Position numbers and translations under genes: made by a program. This document shows positions 49,067-59,700 of a stretch of DNA of 64,000 bases, piece after piece. Within the stretch, counting starts at the first letter, position 1. Every line of letters begins with the position of its first letter. The notes beneath the pieces were generated by a model. The model had not been told where the DNA came from, ran no database searches, and saw nothing but the letters and a program-made list of their open reading frames with translations. Source of the DNA: Buttiauxella agrestis ATCC 33320 (GTDB taxonomy: Bacteria; Pseudomonadota; Gammaproteobacteria; Enterobacterales; Enterobacteriaceae); assembly GCA_024169445.1 (NCBI GenBank), contig JALKFA010000001.1:3100001-3164000 (forward strand), read 5' to 3'.

Positions 49067-49717
49067 TTAAAATATCCGGTCCTGATGCACCCACACGGCG
49101 GCTTCGACACGGGATTTCAGTTTCATCTTTTTAAGCAGATGTTTCACGTGAACTTTCACCGTGCTTTCGGTGATCTCAAGACGGCGTGCAATCATCTTAT
49201 TCGGCAAACCCTGGGCGATGAGTTTGAGGATGTCGCGCTCGCGTGGAGTCAGCAGGTTGACGTCACGGTCAGAGGTGGCGCGGTTGGCACGCAGACTGGC
49301 GGCCAGAACGGGCGTTAACGCTTCACTCAGTACCATTTCCCCGGCGGCGGCTTGTTGCAAGGCTTTCAGCAAATCTTCCGGTTCCATGTCCTTCAACAAA
49401 TAACCATCTGCGCCTCTTTTCAGCGCCGTCACCACATCTTCTTCATGGTTCGACACGCTAAACACCACGATGCGGCCAGAAAGCGGTTTTTCACGCAGGC
49501 AATCCAGCGTTTCCAGACCGTTCATACCCGGCATATTCAAATCCAGCAGAATCAGATCCGGGTCGAGTTCCTCCGCCAGTAGCACGCCTTGCGCACCATT
49601 GCCCGCTTCACCCACGACGGCTAACTCCGGCGCCATACTGATCAATTGTTTAACACCAGTGCGCAGCATCGGATGATCGTCGATGAGCAAAATGGTTGAG
49701 GCTTCAGGGTGACTCAT
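49067..49717 (-). CDS. narL: NarL, nitrate/nitrite response regulator
   Basis: 216 residues. Receiver with Asp59 in ILLDLNMPG and the conserved LLIDDHP start; C-terminal LuxR-type helix-turn-helix [22 protein letters not shown] ... [15 protein letters not shown]. It activates narK and narGHJI through TACYNMT heptamers and represses fumarate genes. Overlaps narX by 14 bases, so they are coupled. Confidence 0.98.
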   Translation of the reverse strand: MSHPEASTILLIDDHPMLRTGVKQLISMAPELAVVGEAGNGAQGVLLAEELDPDLILLDLNMPGMNGLETLDCLREKPLSGRIVVFSVSNHEEDVVTALKRGADGYLLKDMEPEDLLKALQQAAAGEMVLSEALTPVLAASLRANRATSDRDVNLLTPRERDILKLIAQGLPNKMIARRLEITESTVKVHVKHLLKKMKLKSRVEAAVWVHQDRIF

Positions 49718-51494
49718 GATTGGCTCCTGTGGCTATTTCGGGGATAAAACTGACGACGATCTGGGTACCGCCATTTGGGCGCGCCAGTACCTGGCAGTCA
49801 CCTTTCAGACTCTGCGCGCGGTCACGCATAATGATCAGTCCGTAATGATTGCGCCGCTCGCCGTTGTCGGGGATACCACGACCGTTATCCCATATGGTTA
49901 AGGTCATTTGATTCTCGCGATGTATCACGCTTACCCCACACGCGGTGGCGCGGGCGTGTTTGAGGCAGTTATTCAACGCTTCACGGGTGATTTGCACCAG
50001 ATGAATCGCCTGATGTGAGGGCACCAGACGCGGCGGTACTTGATAATCAAGAACCACCGGGAAACCCAGTTTTTCACTAAACTCGCGGCAACTCTCTTCA
50101 AGCGCCGGACGCAGTCCTGGCTCGATTAACTGCAGGCGGAAAGTGGTCAGCAGTTCGCGCAACTGTCGCCATGAAGTATTCAGTTCGCTGCGCATCTGGC
50201 TGAGTAAGGTCTGCATCTCAGGCGGCAGCGTGGCCCCCTGCATTTGCAAACAGCTGACCTGCATCTTCAGGCAGGATAGCGATTGGGCGATGGAGTCGTG
50301 CAGTTCACGGGCAATGGCGGAACGCTCTTCCATCACCACCAGTTGCTGTTGGCGTTCATATTGCCTTTCCAGCGCGAGAGTGGCCGTCAGTTGTTCCATC
50401 AGGGTCAGCACTAATTGCTGCTGGTCGTGCGTCAGACTGCAGCCGATCGGTAATTGCGCCAGCACCAGGCCATATTGAATGTGGTTGTCGGTTAATCGCC
50501 ACTTTTGCGGCGTGGATTCGCAAGGCTGCGTTGCCGGTTCGCGTGGGCAAAGATTGCAGCCGCTGGCTTCGCAACTGCTGTCTGGCTGGTAGGTGTATTC
50601 TTCGTAATTCTCTTCATCTTCATACTCATACACCCGCAATTCGAGATTCCGCAGCGGCGTCAAATGCTGTAGTTCGCTGAGTACCGGAGACAGGCGCTGG
50701 CACAGCGGAGCCTGCGAGTGCAGGCGGCGATTGGCCTGATAGAGAAACGATAACATCTGATTCTTTTGCTCAAGCCCGGCGGTTTTCTCGCGCACGCGCT
50801 GCTCAAGGCTGGCGTAACTTTCTGCCAGTTCCGCCGACATACTGTTTAAGGCGATGCCCAGCGTTGCCATCTCATTTCGCCCGCGCACCTGCACGCGATG
50901 GGTGAAGTCACGCTGGCCAATCGCCTGAGCCATAGTCAATAATTTTTGCCACGGGCGTAGCAGGCGTTTGCGTAACCAGATGACGGTGAAAATGATCAGC
51001 AAACCCATTAACGCGGCCATGCCCATTTGTAGCTGAATAATTCGCTGCAGGCGCAGTTCGGTGGTGTGATCAAAGGTGGTGACCAGTTGGTCTATGCGCC
51101 CGACGAAGCCCGCGACATGCGGTTTGACCTGGTCGGCATTCTGGGCACGACGCAGTGCGGGTTCTAGCACCTCGCGCCAGTAATGTTGCAGTGCAGCTAA
51201 TTTGTCTTGTTGCCCATCCTGCTGTGCGGCTTGCGCTAAATCGTTGCTCCAGGTGGTCTTTTCCATCTCGTCGAGCAGGGCGCTGTCCTGTTCGGTGAGC
51301 GGAATGGCGGCCAGCAGACGATAGCTCTGCATGCGCATCGACCCGGCTTTGTTGATAGCGTGCGCGTTGCCCTGAATACCTTGTGCCAGCCAACCCGCCA
51401 GGCTCATTCCCGCAACACCGAGCAACGCCAACAACAGCACTATCAATGCCAGTTGGTTAAACAAGGTGAGAGGGGACAGCAGGCGTTTTAGCAT
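49704..51494 (-). CDS. narX: NarX, nitrate/nitrite sensor kinase
   Basis: 596 residues from ATG 51494 ([19 protein letters not shown]), as E. coli NarX starts; a longer frame to 51563 is open but lacks homology. TM1 and TM2 flank a periplasmic domain with the P-box [19 protein letters not shown] that binds nitrate. A HAMP region, a cysteine cluster ([10 protein letters not shown]) and the phospho-acceptor helix [15 protein letters not shown] follow, then the HPK7 ATPase domain. GGAG lies 12 bases upstream, rather far. Confidence 0.96.
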   Translation of the reverse strand: MLKRLLSPLTLFNQLALIVLLLALLGVAGMSLAGWLAQGIQGNAHAINKAGSMRMQSYRLLAAIPLTEQDSALLDEMEKTTWSNDLAQAAQQDGQQDKLAALQHYWREVLEPALRRAQNADQVKPHVAGFVGRIDQLVTTFDHTTELRLQRIIQLQMGMAALMGLLIIFTVIWLRKRLLRPWQKLLTMAQAIGQRDFTHRVQVRGRNEMATLGIALNSMSAELAESYASLEQRVREKTAGLEQKNQMLSFLYQANRRLHSQAPLCQRLSPVLSELQHLTPLRNLELRVYEYEDEENYEEYTYQPDSSCEASGCNLCPREPATQPCESTPQKWRLTDNHIQYGLVLAQLPIGCSLTHDQQQLVLTLMEQLTATLALERQYERQQQLVVMEERSAIARELHDSIAQSLSCLKMQVSCLQMQGATLPPEMQTLLSQMRSELNTSWRQLRELLTTFRLQLIEPGLRPALEESCREFSEKLGFPVVLDYQVPPRLVPSHQAIHLVQITREALNNCLKHARATACGVSVIHRENQMTLTIWDNGRGIPDNGERRNHYGLIIMRDRAQSLKGDCQVLARPNGGTQIVVSFIPEIATGANHESP

Positions 51495-51556
51495 CGAAAG
51501 GTGAACTCCGGAGTCAGGATAGAGAGTGCGGGTATTCTCAGACATCCCCTGGAGTA

Positions 51557-51569
51557 TACCCATACCCCT
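51557..51569. promoter_or_regulatory. NarL heptamers between narX and narK
   Basis: TACCCAT (51557-51563) and TACCCCT (51563-51569) both fit TACYNMT in tandem. A third TACCCAT lies at 51674-51680. All are between the divergent narX and narK. Confidence 0.65.
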
Positions 51570-51726
51570 TAAGGATTACCCACTAATTGCCAGGGGTGGC
51601 ATAGCGAGATAGCGGGTGACTAACACCTGCTTTCAGCCATGTGAAAAACCACACTATTTTCATTTTCAGTGCTTACCCATAAAGAATGACGGTGAGTTTT
51701 TGAACGTTGTTTAGATGGTTTATCCC

Positions 51727-51767
51727 TTGATTCACATCAATTTCTATTCCTGATTAGCCCCTAATGT
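51727..51767 (+). promoter_or_regulatory. narK promoter with FNR site
   Basis: TTGATTCACATCAA (51727-51740) is a perfect FNR site (TTGAT-N4-ATCAA). TAATGT (51762-51767) is the -10. The site centre is 41.5 bases before the predicted start near 51775. Confidence 0.9.
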
Positions 51768-51801
51768 GGCGGCAATTACTCTCACTTTTTTTGAGGTGTT
51801 T

Positions 51802-53196
51802 ATGTCCCAGTCTCCCGATAGTAGCCAAAAAACGGGATCGCTTATTACCGAGTGGCGACCAGAAGAACCGGCGTTTTGGCAAAGCAGGGGTCACGGCATT
51901 GCCAGCCGCAATTTATGGATTTCCGTACCTTGTTTGTTGTTAGCATTCTGCGTGTGGATGCTGTTTAGTGCGGTGGCGGTAAACCTGAATAAGGTGGGTT
52001 TCAACTTCACTACTGACCAGTTGTTTATGCTGACCGCGCTGCCGTCAGTTTCCGGGGCTTTGTTGCGCGTGCCTTACTCCTTTATGGTGCCGGTATTCGG
52101 TGGCCGCCGCTGGACGGCGTTCAGTACCGGGATTTTGATCATTCCTTGCGTGTGGTTAGGTTTTGCGGTGCAAAACCCAGCAACGCCATTTAGCGTGTTC
52201 ATCATCATCGCGCTGCTTTGCGGTTTTGCGGGGGCAAACTTTGCCTCCAGCATGGCGAATATCAGTTTCTTCTTCCCGAAAGCAAAACAGGGTGGTGCAC
52301 TGGGTATTAACGGCGGACTGGGGAACCTGGGCGTGAGCGTGATGCAGCTTGTTGCGCCGCTGGTGATTTCGCTGTCGATGTTTGCAGTATTCGGTGGAAC
52401 TGGCGTTGAGCAAGCGGATGGCACCATGCTGTTCCTCGAAAACGCCGCCTGGGTGTGGGTGCCATTGCTGGCGATTTTCACTCTCGCCGCGTGGTTTGGT
52501 ATGCACGACCTCGCCACCTCGAAAGCCTCGTTGAAAGAACAGTTGCCGGTGCTTAAACGCGCGCACTTGTGGATCATGGGCGTACTCTATCTGGCGACTT
52601 TCGGTTCGTTTATCGGTTTTTCTGCCGGTTTTGCGATGCTGGCAAAAACCCAGTTCCCGGATGTCAACATTCTGCACTTCGCCTTCTTTGGCCCGCTGTT
52701 CGGTGCGCTGGCGCGTTCTGCGGGTGGCGCAATTTCCGACCATTTTGGTGGCACCAAAGTGTCGCTGATTAACTTTGTATTTATGGCGATTTTCAGTGCG
52801 TTGCTGTTTACCACGCTGCCACACAATGGTGTCGGCGGTAACTTTATCGCCTTCTTCGGGGTATTCCTGATGTTGTTCCTGACGGCGGGTTTGGGGAGCG
52901 GTTCCACCTTCCAGATGATCTCCGTTATCTTCCGTAAGTTGACCATGGATCGTGTGAAAGCGCAGGGCGGCACTGAAGAAAGAGCGTTGCGCGAAGCGGC
53001 AACCGATACGGCGGCGGCACTGGGCTTTATCTCGGCGATTGGTGCTGTTGGCGGCTTCTTTATCCCGAAAGCATTTGGCACATCCCTTGCTCTAACCGGT
53101 TCTCCGGCGGGGGCAATGAAAGTTTTCCTGGTGTTCTACATTGTTTGTGTGGTGATTACCTGGGCCGTTTATGGCCGCAAATCATCGCGTAAATAG
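51802..53196 (+). CDS. narK: NarK, nitrate/nitrite antiporter
   Basis: 464 residues from ATG 51802; TGAGG precedes it. MFS fold with about 12 spans and the two nitrate signature stretches: GFAGANFASSMANISFFFPK and AGLGSGSTFQMISVIFRK. It exports nitrite in exchange for nitrate in anaerobic respiration. N-terminus (ITEWRPEEPAFWQSRG) is nearly the same as E. coli. Followed by a terminator, then by yihLMN rather than narG. Confidence 0.97.
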   Translation: MSQSPDSSQKTGSLITEWRPEEPAFWQSRGHGIASRNLWISVPCLLLAFCVWMLFSAVAVNLNKVGFNFTTDQLFMLTALPSVSGALLRVPYSFMVPVFGGRRWTAFSTGILIIPCVWLGFAVQNPATPFSVFIIIALLCGFAGANFASSMANISFFFPKAKQGGALGINGGLGNLGVSVMQLVAPLVISLSMFAVFGGTGVEQADGTMLFLENAAWVWVPLLAIFTLAAWFGMHDLATSKASLKEQLPVLKRAHLWIMGVLYLATFGSFIGFSAGFAMLAKTQFPDVNILHFAFFGPLFGALARSAGGAISDHFGGTKVSLINFVFMAIFSALLFTTLPHNGVGGNFIAFFGVFLMLFLTAGLGSGSTFQMISVIFRKLTMDRVKAQGGTEERALREAATDTAAALGFISAIGAVGGFFIPKAFGTSLALTGSPAGAMKVFLVFYIVCVVITWAVYGRKSSRK

Positions 53197-53224
53197 TCCA
53201 TTTTTAACCATTTGGTTATCCCTT

Positions 53225-53250
53225 GCGCGGCTTCGGTCGCGCTTTTTTTT
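53225..53250 (+). terminator. narK terminator
   Basis: GCGCGGC-TTCG-GTCGCGC followed by eight T residues; one wobble pair. Confidence 0.85.
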
Positions 53251-53318
53251 GCCTGAAATACCCCCCTGATCCTGCCTTATTCTGAGAGAAACCTCACATT
53301 TAGAATAACTACTACCCC

Positions 53319-53378
53319 TGGTACCATTGTCACTTTCGCAGGCAAAGAGTACCTTTGCCGTAAATCTGGTTTAAACCA
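53319..53378. promoter_or_regulatory. Candidate YihL operators
   Basis: TGGTTTAAACCA (53367-53378) is a perfect 12-bp palindrome 13 bases before the yihL ATG. TGGTACCA (53319-53326) repeats the same TGGT/ACCA half-sites. GntR-type regulators usually bind such sites near their own gene. Confidence 0.55.
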
Positions 53379-53391
53379 AATGGGTTAAAGC

Positions 53392-54099
53392 ATGAAAAGC
53401 CGTTCCACAGTAGAAGCCGCAAAAGAGATGCTCAACGACTGGCTGAGCAAAGGTGTGGTACAGCCGGGCAGTAAATTACCTTCTGAACGTGAACTGGAAG
53501 AGTTACTGGGCATCAAGCGCATGACACTGCGGCAGGCGCTGTTGTTTCTCGAAGGGGAAGAAAAGATCTTCCGTAAAGATCGTCGCGGCTGGTTCGTTGC
53601 CTTACCGTGTTTCAAATACACCCCGAACACGTCCACCAGTTTTAAGCAGGCCGCACTTGAACAGGGCCGTTTGCCATCCTGGGGATTCCTGGAGAAAGAG
53701 CGTGTTTATAGTGCTGAGCCGGAAATTTTGGCGTTGTTGAACGTCAAAGAGGGTGATGAAATCTACCAGATTTGTGGATGGGGAGCCCTTGATAATCATA
53801 AAGTTTTCTATCATGAAACCTTTATCAATGCGCAGTTTGCACCCGGTTTTATCGACAAATTAGGCGACCGTTCATTTGTTGATGTGTGGCAAGAAGCCTT
53901 CGGCAAAAGCTCGCACACGCAGCACTTAGCGTTTAAACCAACACGGCTTTCGGCGGGCGCCTGCAAAGGTATGGGCGGCACGCCCGGTACACCGGCTATC
54001 CGTGTTGAAAAATACCGTGCCGACGAAGCCGGGCACGTTATTCAGGTTGATATTGAATATTGGCGTTTTGAATCTGTAGAGTTTTATATCGATTTATAG
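53392..54099 (+). CDS. yihL: YihL-like GntR/UTRA transcription regulator
   Basis: 235 residues (E. coli YihL about 236). The N-terminal winged helix of the GntR type contains PGSKLPSERELEELLGIKRMTLRQAL, and the C-terminal UTRA effector domain contains YQICGWGALDNHKVFYHETFI. Next to yihM and yihN homologues, it is best called YihL. Ligand unknown; probably a sugar phosphate. yihM follows 8 bases after its stop. Confidence 0.85.
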   Translation: MKSRSTVEAAKEMLNDWLSKGVVQPGSKLPSERELEELLGIKRMTLRQALLFLEGEEKIFRKDRRGWFVALPCFKYTPNTSTSFKQAALEQGRLPSWGFLEKERVYSAEPEILALLNVKEGDEIYQICGWGALDNHKVFYHETFINAQFAPGFIDKLGDRSFVDVWQEAFGKSSHTQHLAFKPTRLSAGACKGMGGTPGTPAIRVEKYRADEAGHVIQVDIEYWRFESVEFYIDL

Positions 54100-54107
54100 G
54101 AGTTACC

Positions 54108-55082
54108 ATGGATAGCATCCAAGCTACAAAAATTGTCGAGCGCGCCGCGAATCTGCCGCTTTATCTGCATGCCTATGCGTTTCATTTAAACATGCGTATG
54201 GAGAAGATCCTGCCGGAAGATTTGCTGGATATTGCCAGCCAACAGCAACTGAAAGGGGTGAAGATTCATGTTGTTGATGGTGAAAGCCAGTCGCTAAGGC
54301 ATGCCAGCGGTGAGCGGCTCGAGCGTTTTGCGGCGAAAGCGCGCCAGCTAGGGCTGGATGTGCATATCGAAACCAGTGCATCGGATGCGCGGACGATTGA
54401 TGAAGCGGTCAATATTGCGCTGAAATCGGGTGCCACGTCAGTGCGGTTTTACCCTCGTTATGAAGGTTCGTTGTCTGAGGTAATGGACATTATTGCGAAG
54501 GATATTCAGTACATTAAAGCGCAATACCAACACAGTGGCCTGACCTTTACCCTTGAGCAACACGAAGATCTGCAAAGTCACGAATTGGTGCACCTGGTGC
54601 AACAGGCCGACTTCCCGCAGCTTTCCCTGCTGTTTGATTTTGCCAACATGATTAATGCCAATGAAGAGCCACTTGAAGCGTTGGCGGTGATGGGAAAAGA
54701 AACCACCCAGGTACATATCAAAGATGCGCTGATTAATCACGAAGGTACCGGACGCGGACATACCGCATGTATTTCCGGGCAAGGAGAATTGCCGTTTAAA
54801 GAGTTGCTGCTGCAATTAATCTGTTTGGGTGAGGATAAACCCCAGGTCACGGCATTCGGTCTGGAAGAAGAAGTGGATTATTACGCGCCCGCATTTCGTT
54901 TTACCGATGAAGACAGCAACCCATGGATCCCATTACGTGAGATGAGTGAAACTCCTTTACCCACATCGGGGCTGGCTGAAAGGCTGAATAAAGAAATTGA
55001 TGATGCAATGAATCAAATAAGTCATGTCCGCAATATTGTTGCTGACTTGAATAAAGATGCGCTAGCTGTTTTAAATAAATAA
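54108..55082 (+). CDS. yihM: YihM-like sugar-phosphate isomerase/epimerase (TIM barrel)
   Basis: 324 residues (YihM about 326), AP-endonuclease/xylose-isomerase-like TIM barrel. Probable metal ligands are Glu in TFTLEQHEDL, Asp in LLFDFANM, His in VHIKDA and Glu in FGLEEE; GQGELPFKEL is a typical late loop. Substrate unknown. TAGGAG precedes ATG 54108. Confidence 0.85.
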   Translation: MDSIQATKIVERAANLPLYLHAYAFHLNMRMEKILPEDLLDIASQQQLKGVKIHVVDGESQSLRHASGERLERFAAKARQLGLDVHIETSASDARTIDEAVNIALKSGATSVRFYPRYEGSLSEVMDIIAKDIQYIKAQYQHSGLTFTLEQHEDLQSHELVHLVQQADFPQLSLLFDFANMINANEEPLEALAVMGKETTQVHIKDALINHEGTGRGHTACISGQGELPFKELLLQLICLGEDKPQVTAFGLEEEVDYYAPAFRFTDEDSNPWIPLREMSETPLPTSGLAERLNKEIDDAMNQISHVRNIVADLNKDALAVLNK

Positions 55083-55105
55083 TTAGAATCATTTAAAGCC
55101 AAGTT

Positions 55106-55122
55106 TCTCACATTGTGTGAGA
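55106..55122 (+). other. Hairpin between yihM and yihN
   Basis: TCTCACA-TTG-TGTGAGA is a perfect 7-bp stem in the 92-bp gap. It could tune yihN expression or stabilise mRNA. Confidence 0.45.
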
Positions 55123-55174
55123 TGGCTATATTCTCAAAAATAATAAATACCGCTAATTCAGGGTGGGGTGTCTT

Positions 55175-56440
55175 ATGCTAACTAAAAAAAGATGGACTAT
55201 ATTTAGTCTTTTGGTTCTGTGCGGTGGAACAATATATAAATTGCCTTCATTGAAAGATGCATTTTATGTTCCTATGCAGGAGTATTTTCATCTCACCAAC
55301 GGTGAAATTGGTAACGCGATGTCGGTCAACTCGATTGTCACGACGATTGGTTTCTTCCTGTCTATTTATTTTTCTGACCGTCTGCCACGCCGGTTTACCA
55401 TGTCGTTTTCACTGATCGCCACCGGTCTGTTAGGTATTTACTTATCCACCATGCCGGGCTATTGGGGGATACTGTTTGTTTGGGCGCTGTTTGGTGTGAC
55501 CTGCGACATGCTCAACTGGCCGGTGCTACTAAAGTCCGTCAGTTTACTCGGTGACAACACCCAGCAAGGGCGCTTGTTTGGCTTCTTCGAAACCGGACGT
55601 GGCATTGTTGATACTATTATTGCCTTCAGTGCACTGGCAGTGTTTACCTGGTTCGGTAGCGACTACTTTGGTTTTAGAGCGGCTATTATATTCTATTCCG
55701 CTATCGCGATTGTCGTCGGCGTGGTCATTATGTTTGTGCTGAAAGAAAGCCCGGAAGAACAAGTGGTGAAGCAAGAATGTTCTGGGGAAAAAGCAGATAA
55801 ACCAGGTATGGGTAGCGTATTAAAAAATAAGACCGTTTGGTTAATTGCTTTCAGCGTATTCTTTGTGTATGCGGTGTATTGCGGCCTGACTTTCTTTATT
55901 CCGTTCTTAAGAAATATCTACGCATTACCGATTGCCCTGGTGGGTGCTTACGGGATTATTAACCAATATTGCCTGAAAATGGTCGGTGGCCCAATTGGCG
56001 GTTTAATTGCCGATAAAGTTTTAAAATCACCAAGCAAGTATCTGTTCTATACCTTTATTGTTAGTGCCATTGCATTAGTCGGCCTGATTTTATTACCACA
56101 TGAACATATGCCTGTTTATTTGGGTATGGCTTGTACTTTGCTGTTTGGCGCAGTGATCTTTACCCAACGTGCCGTGTTCTTTGCCCCTATCGGCGAGGCG
56201 GGCATCAGTGAAAAGAACACCGGTGCGGCGATGGCGCTGGGCAGCTTTATTGGTTATGCCCCAGCGATGTTCTGCTACAGCCTGTATGGTTACATTCTGG
56301 ACCACAACGCTGGGCTTATCGGCTACCAGATTGTGTTTGGTTTGATGGCGGTATTCGCTTGCGCAGGGATTATCGTTTCTGGCCTGCTGATGAGAAACAT
56401 CCGTGCGACTCGCCAGCCTGAACTTGTCGAATCTGTCTGA
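55175..56440 (+). CDS. yihN: YihN-like major facilitator transporter
   Basis: 421 residues from ATG 55175, as YihN. It starts MLTKKRWTIFSLLVLCGGTI, with MFS signature TFMSFSL-like SDRLPRRFTMSFSLIATGL and about 12 spans. Conserved IYKLPSLKDAFYVPMQEYF and LTNGEIGNAMSVNSIVTT closely match E. coli YihN. GGTGGGGTG before the ATG. Substrate unproven; likely a sugar, sulfonate or phosphate processed by YihM. Confidence 0.87.
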   Translation: MLTKKRWTIFSLLVLCGGTIYKLPSLKDAFYVPMQEYFHLTNGEIGNAMSVNSIVTTIGFFLSIYFSDRLPRRFTMSFSLIATGLLGIYLSTMPGYWGILFVWALFGVTCDMLNWPVLLKSVSLLGDNTQQGRLFGFFETGRGIVDTIIAFSALAVFTWFGSDYFGFRAAIIFYSAIAIVVGVVIMFVLKESPEEQVVKQECSGEKADKPGMGSVLKNKTVWLIAFSVFFVYAVYCGLTFFIPFLRNIYALPIALVGAYGIINQYCLKMVGGPIGGLIADKVLKSPSKYLFYTFIVSAIALVGLILLPHEHMPVYLGMACTLLFGAVIFTQRAVFFAPIGEAGISEKNTGAAMALGSFIGYAPAMFCYSLYGYILDHNAGLIGYQIVFGLMAVFACAGIIVSGLLMRNIRATRQPELVESV

Positions 56441-56449
56441 TGTATATTT

Positions 56450-56473
56450 GGGGCTTGCCTTGCTGCAAGCCCC
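56450..56473 (+). terminator. Hairpin after yihN
   Basis: GGGGCTTGC-loop-GCAAGCCCC, perfect 9-bp stem starting 10 bases after the stop; no long T-run. Confidence 0.55.
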
Positions 56474-56479
56474 AGTGAT

Positions 56480-56486
56480 TACCCCT
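56480..56486. promoter_or_regulatory. NarL site about 195 bases upstream of narG start
   Basis: TACCCCT at 56480 and the near-match TACCCAG at 56490 lie about 195 bases before the predicted start at 56680, the distance known for the E. coli narG upstream NarL site. Confidence 0.6.
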
Positions 56487-56631
56487 TAATACCCAGTCGC
56501 TCAATTTTCAACTCCTTTTTAGCCGTAAATACCGATAAATAATATTTGTTATTAATGACTTACTTTCTGTTTGGCGCTTGCCACTTTGGTGGTATATCGG
56601 CTGTTCTTGCCTGGAAACTGCTCAACCCCAG

Positions 56632-56673
56632 TTGATCCTCATCAATTCTCCCCACCTATGCGCGGGTTACCGT
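56632..56673 (+). promoter_or_regulatory. narG promoter with FNR site
   Basis: TTGATCCTCATCAA (56632-56645) is a perfect FNR core; TACCGT (56668-56673) is the likely -10. Centre to start is 41.5 bases, FNR class II. Confidence 0.88.
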
Positions 56674-56739
56674 GCCAGCAGTCTTAGCAATGTCGACCTT
56701 ACCAGAAGAGCCTCCAGGCTCCACATCAGGAGAACCCCG

Positions 56740-59700
56740 ATGAGCAAATTTCTTGACCGGTTTCGTTACTTCAAACAGAAGGGCGAAACTTTTGCCGATG
56801 GACATGGCCAACTGCTCGATACCAACCGTGATTGGGAAGAAGGTTATCGTCAGCGTTGGCAGCACGACAAAGTGGTTCGCTCCACTCACGGTGTAAACTG
56901 CACAGGCTCCTGTAGCTGGAAGATCTACGTCAAAAGCGGCCTGGTGACCTGGGAAACTCAGCAAACCGACTACCCGCGTACCCGCCCTGATATGCCAAAC
57001 CATGAGCCACGCGGCTGCCCACGCGGTGCAAGCTACTCCTGGTATCTCTACAGCGCCAACCGCCTGAAATATCCTTTGATGCGCAAGCGCCTGATCAAAC
57101 TGTGGCGTGAAGCTAAAAACCTTCATGCTGACCCGGTCGATGCCTGGGCCTCAATCATCAACGACCCGGAAAAAGCCAAAAGCTATAAACAAGCCCGTGG
57201 TCGCGGTGGTTTTGTGCGCTCTAGCTGGCAGGAGGTGAATGAGCTGATTGCTGCCGCCAACGTCTTTACTGCCAAAACCTTCGGCCCTGACCGTATCGCG
57301 GGTTTCTCACCGATTCCAGCGATGTCGATGGTTTCGTACGCTTCTGGCGCGCGCTATCTTTCACTGATTGGCGGCACCTGTCTGAGCTTCTACGACTGGT
57401 ACTGCGATTTACCACCGGCTTCGCCAATGACCTGGGGCGAGCAAACGGACGTCCCGGAATCTGCCGACTGGTACAACTCCAGCTACATTATCGCCTGGGG
57501 TTCTAACGTCCCGCAGACGCGTACACCTGACGCCCACTTCTTTACCGAAGTGCGTTACAAAGGCACCAAAACTGTGGCGGTGACGCCGGATTACGCCGAA
57601 ATCGCCAAACTGTGCGACCAGTGGCTGGCACCGAAACAAGGCACTGATGCCGCGATGGCGCTGGCAATGGGCCACGTGATGCTGCGTGAGTTCCACCTCG
57701 ATAACCCGAGCCAGTATTTCACCGATTACGTGCGCCGCTATACCGACATGCCAATGCTGGTGATGCTCGAAGAGCGTGACGGCTTCTACGCAGCAGGCCG
57801 TATGCTGCGCGCATCTGACCTGGTGGATGGCCTCGGCCAGGAAAATAACCCGCAGTGGAAAACCGTGGCCATCGATAGCCAGAACGGCGAACTGCTGGCA
57901 CCGAATGGTTCGATTGGTTACCGCTGGGGCGAGAAGGGCAAGTGGAACCTTGAGCAGCGCGATGGCACCAGCGGTGAAGAAGCTGAACTGCGCCTGAGCC
58001 TGTTGGGTAGCCACGACGAAGTGGCGGATGTCGGTTTCCCATACTTTGGTGGTGAAAGCACCGAACACTTCAGCAACGTGAAGCTCGATAACGTACTGAT
58101 GCACAAACTGCCGGTTAAACGACTTCAACTGGCTGATGGTTCAAGCGCGTTAGTGACCACCGTTTATGACCTGACGCTGGCCAACTATGGCCTCGATCGT
58201 GGTCTGGACGACTCGAATTGCGCAGCAAGCTATGACGATGTTAAAGCGTATACCCCAGCGTGGGCTGAGCAAATCACCGGCGTTTCTCGCCAGAACATTA
58301 TCCGCATCGCACGTGAGTTTGCTGACAACGCAGATAAAACCCATGGCCGCTCGATGATTATCGTCGGTGCCGGTATGAACCACTGGTTCCACATGGACAT
58401 GAACTACCGTGGCCTGATCAACATGCTGATCTTCTGCGGTTGCGTCGGCCAAAGCGGTGGCGGCTGGGCACACTACGTTGGCCAGGAAAAACTGCGCCCA
58501 CAAACCGGCTGGACTCCGCTGGCGTTCGCCCTCGACTGGCAGCGCCCACCGCGCCATATGAACAGCACGTCATTCTTCTACAACCATTCCAGCCAGTGGC
58601 GCTATGAATCGTTGACCGCAGAAGAACTGCTCTCTCCGCTGGCAGATAAATCCCGTTATAGCGGCCATTTGATTGACTTCAACGTGCGTGCTGAACGCAT
58701 GGGCTGGTTGCCGTCAGCACCTCAGCTCAACACTAACCCGCTGCATATTGCACAGCAGGCGAAAGCGGCAGGCATGAGCCCGGCGGATTACACCGTTCAG
58801 CAGCTGAAAAGTGGCGATATTCGTTTTGCCGCCGAGCAACCGGATGCCGGCAATAACCATCCGCGCAACTTGTTCGTCTGGCGTTCAAACCTGCTGGGTT
58901 CTTCCGGTAAGGGCCACGAGTACATGCTCAAATACCTGCTGGGTACCGAAAACGGTATTCAGGGCAAAGACCTCGGTAAAGAAGGCGGCGTGATGCCGGA
59001 AGAAGTCGAGTGGGTGGATAACGGCCTCGATGGAAAACTGGATCTGGTTGTAACGCTGGACTTCCGTTTGTCGAGCACCTGTTTGTATTCCGATATCGTG
59101 CTGCCAACGGCCACCTGGTATGAGAAAGACGATATGAATACTTCGGATATGCATCCGTTTATTCACCCGCTTTCTGCGGCCGTTGACCCGGCCTGGGATT
59201 CAAAAAGCGACTGGGAAATCTATAAAGCCATCGCGAAGAAATTCTCTGAAGTGTGTGTCGGCCATTTAGGCAAAGAAACCGATGTGGTGACGCTGCCAAT
59301 TCAGCATGATTCCGCAGCAGAACTGGCGCAGCCGTTTGGCGTGATGGACTGGAAAAAAGGCGAATGCGACCTGACTCCAGGTAAAACTGCACCGCATCTG
59401 GTGACGGTTGAACGTGATTACCCGGCGACTTACGAGCGTTTCACCTCGATTGGCCCGTTGATGGAAACCATCGGCAACGGCGGGAAAGGTATCGCGTGGA
59501 ACACGCAGTCTGAAATGGATCTGCTGCGTAAGCTCAATTACACCAAAACGGAAGGCCCGGCAAAAGGCCAGCCGATGATCAACACGGCTATTGATGCCGC
59601 TGAAATGATCCTCACCCTGGCACCCGAAACCAACGGCCAGGTTGCCGTGAAAGCCTGGGCGGCGCTCAGCGAATTTACCGGTCGTGACCATACGCATCTG

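Noticed and set aside
55106-55122. TCTCACATTGTGTGAGA as a CRP site
   Set aside because: The half-sites are in the reverse order and only 3 bases apart; CRP needs TGTGA-N6-TCACA. It is kept only as a hairpin.
57409-58128. 239-codon minus-strand frame inside narG
   Set aside because: It is antisense to a fully conserved gene and shows no recognisable protein.
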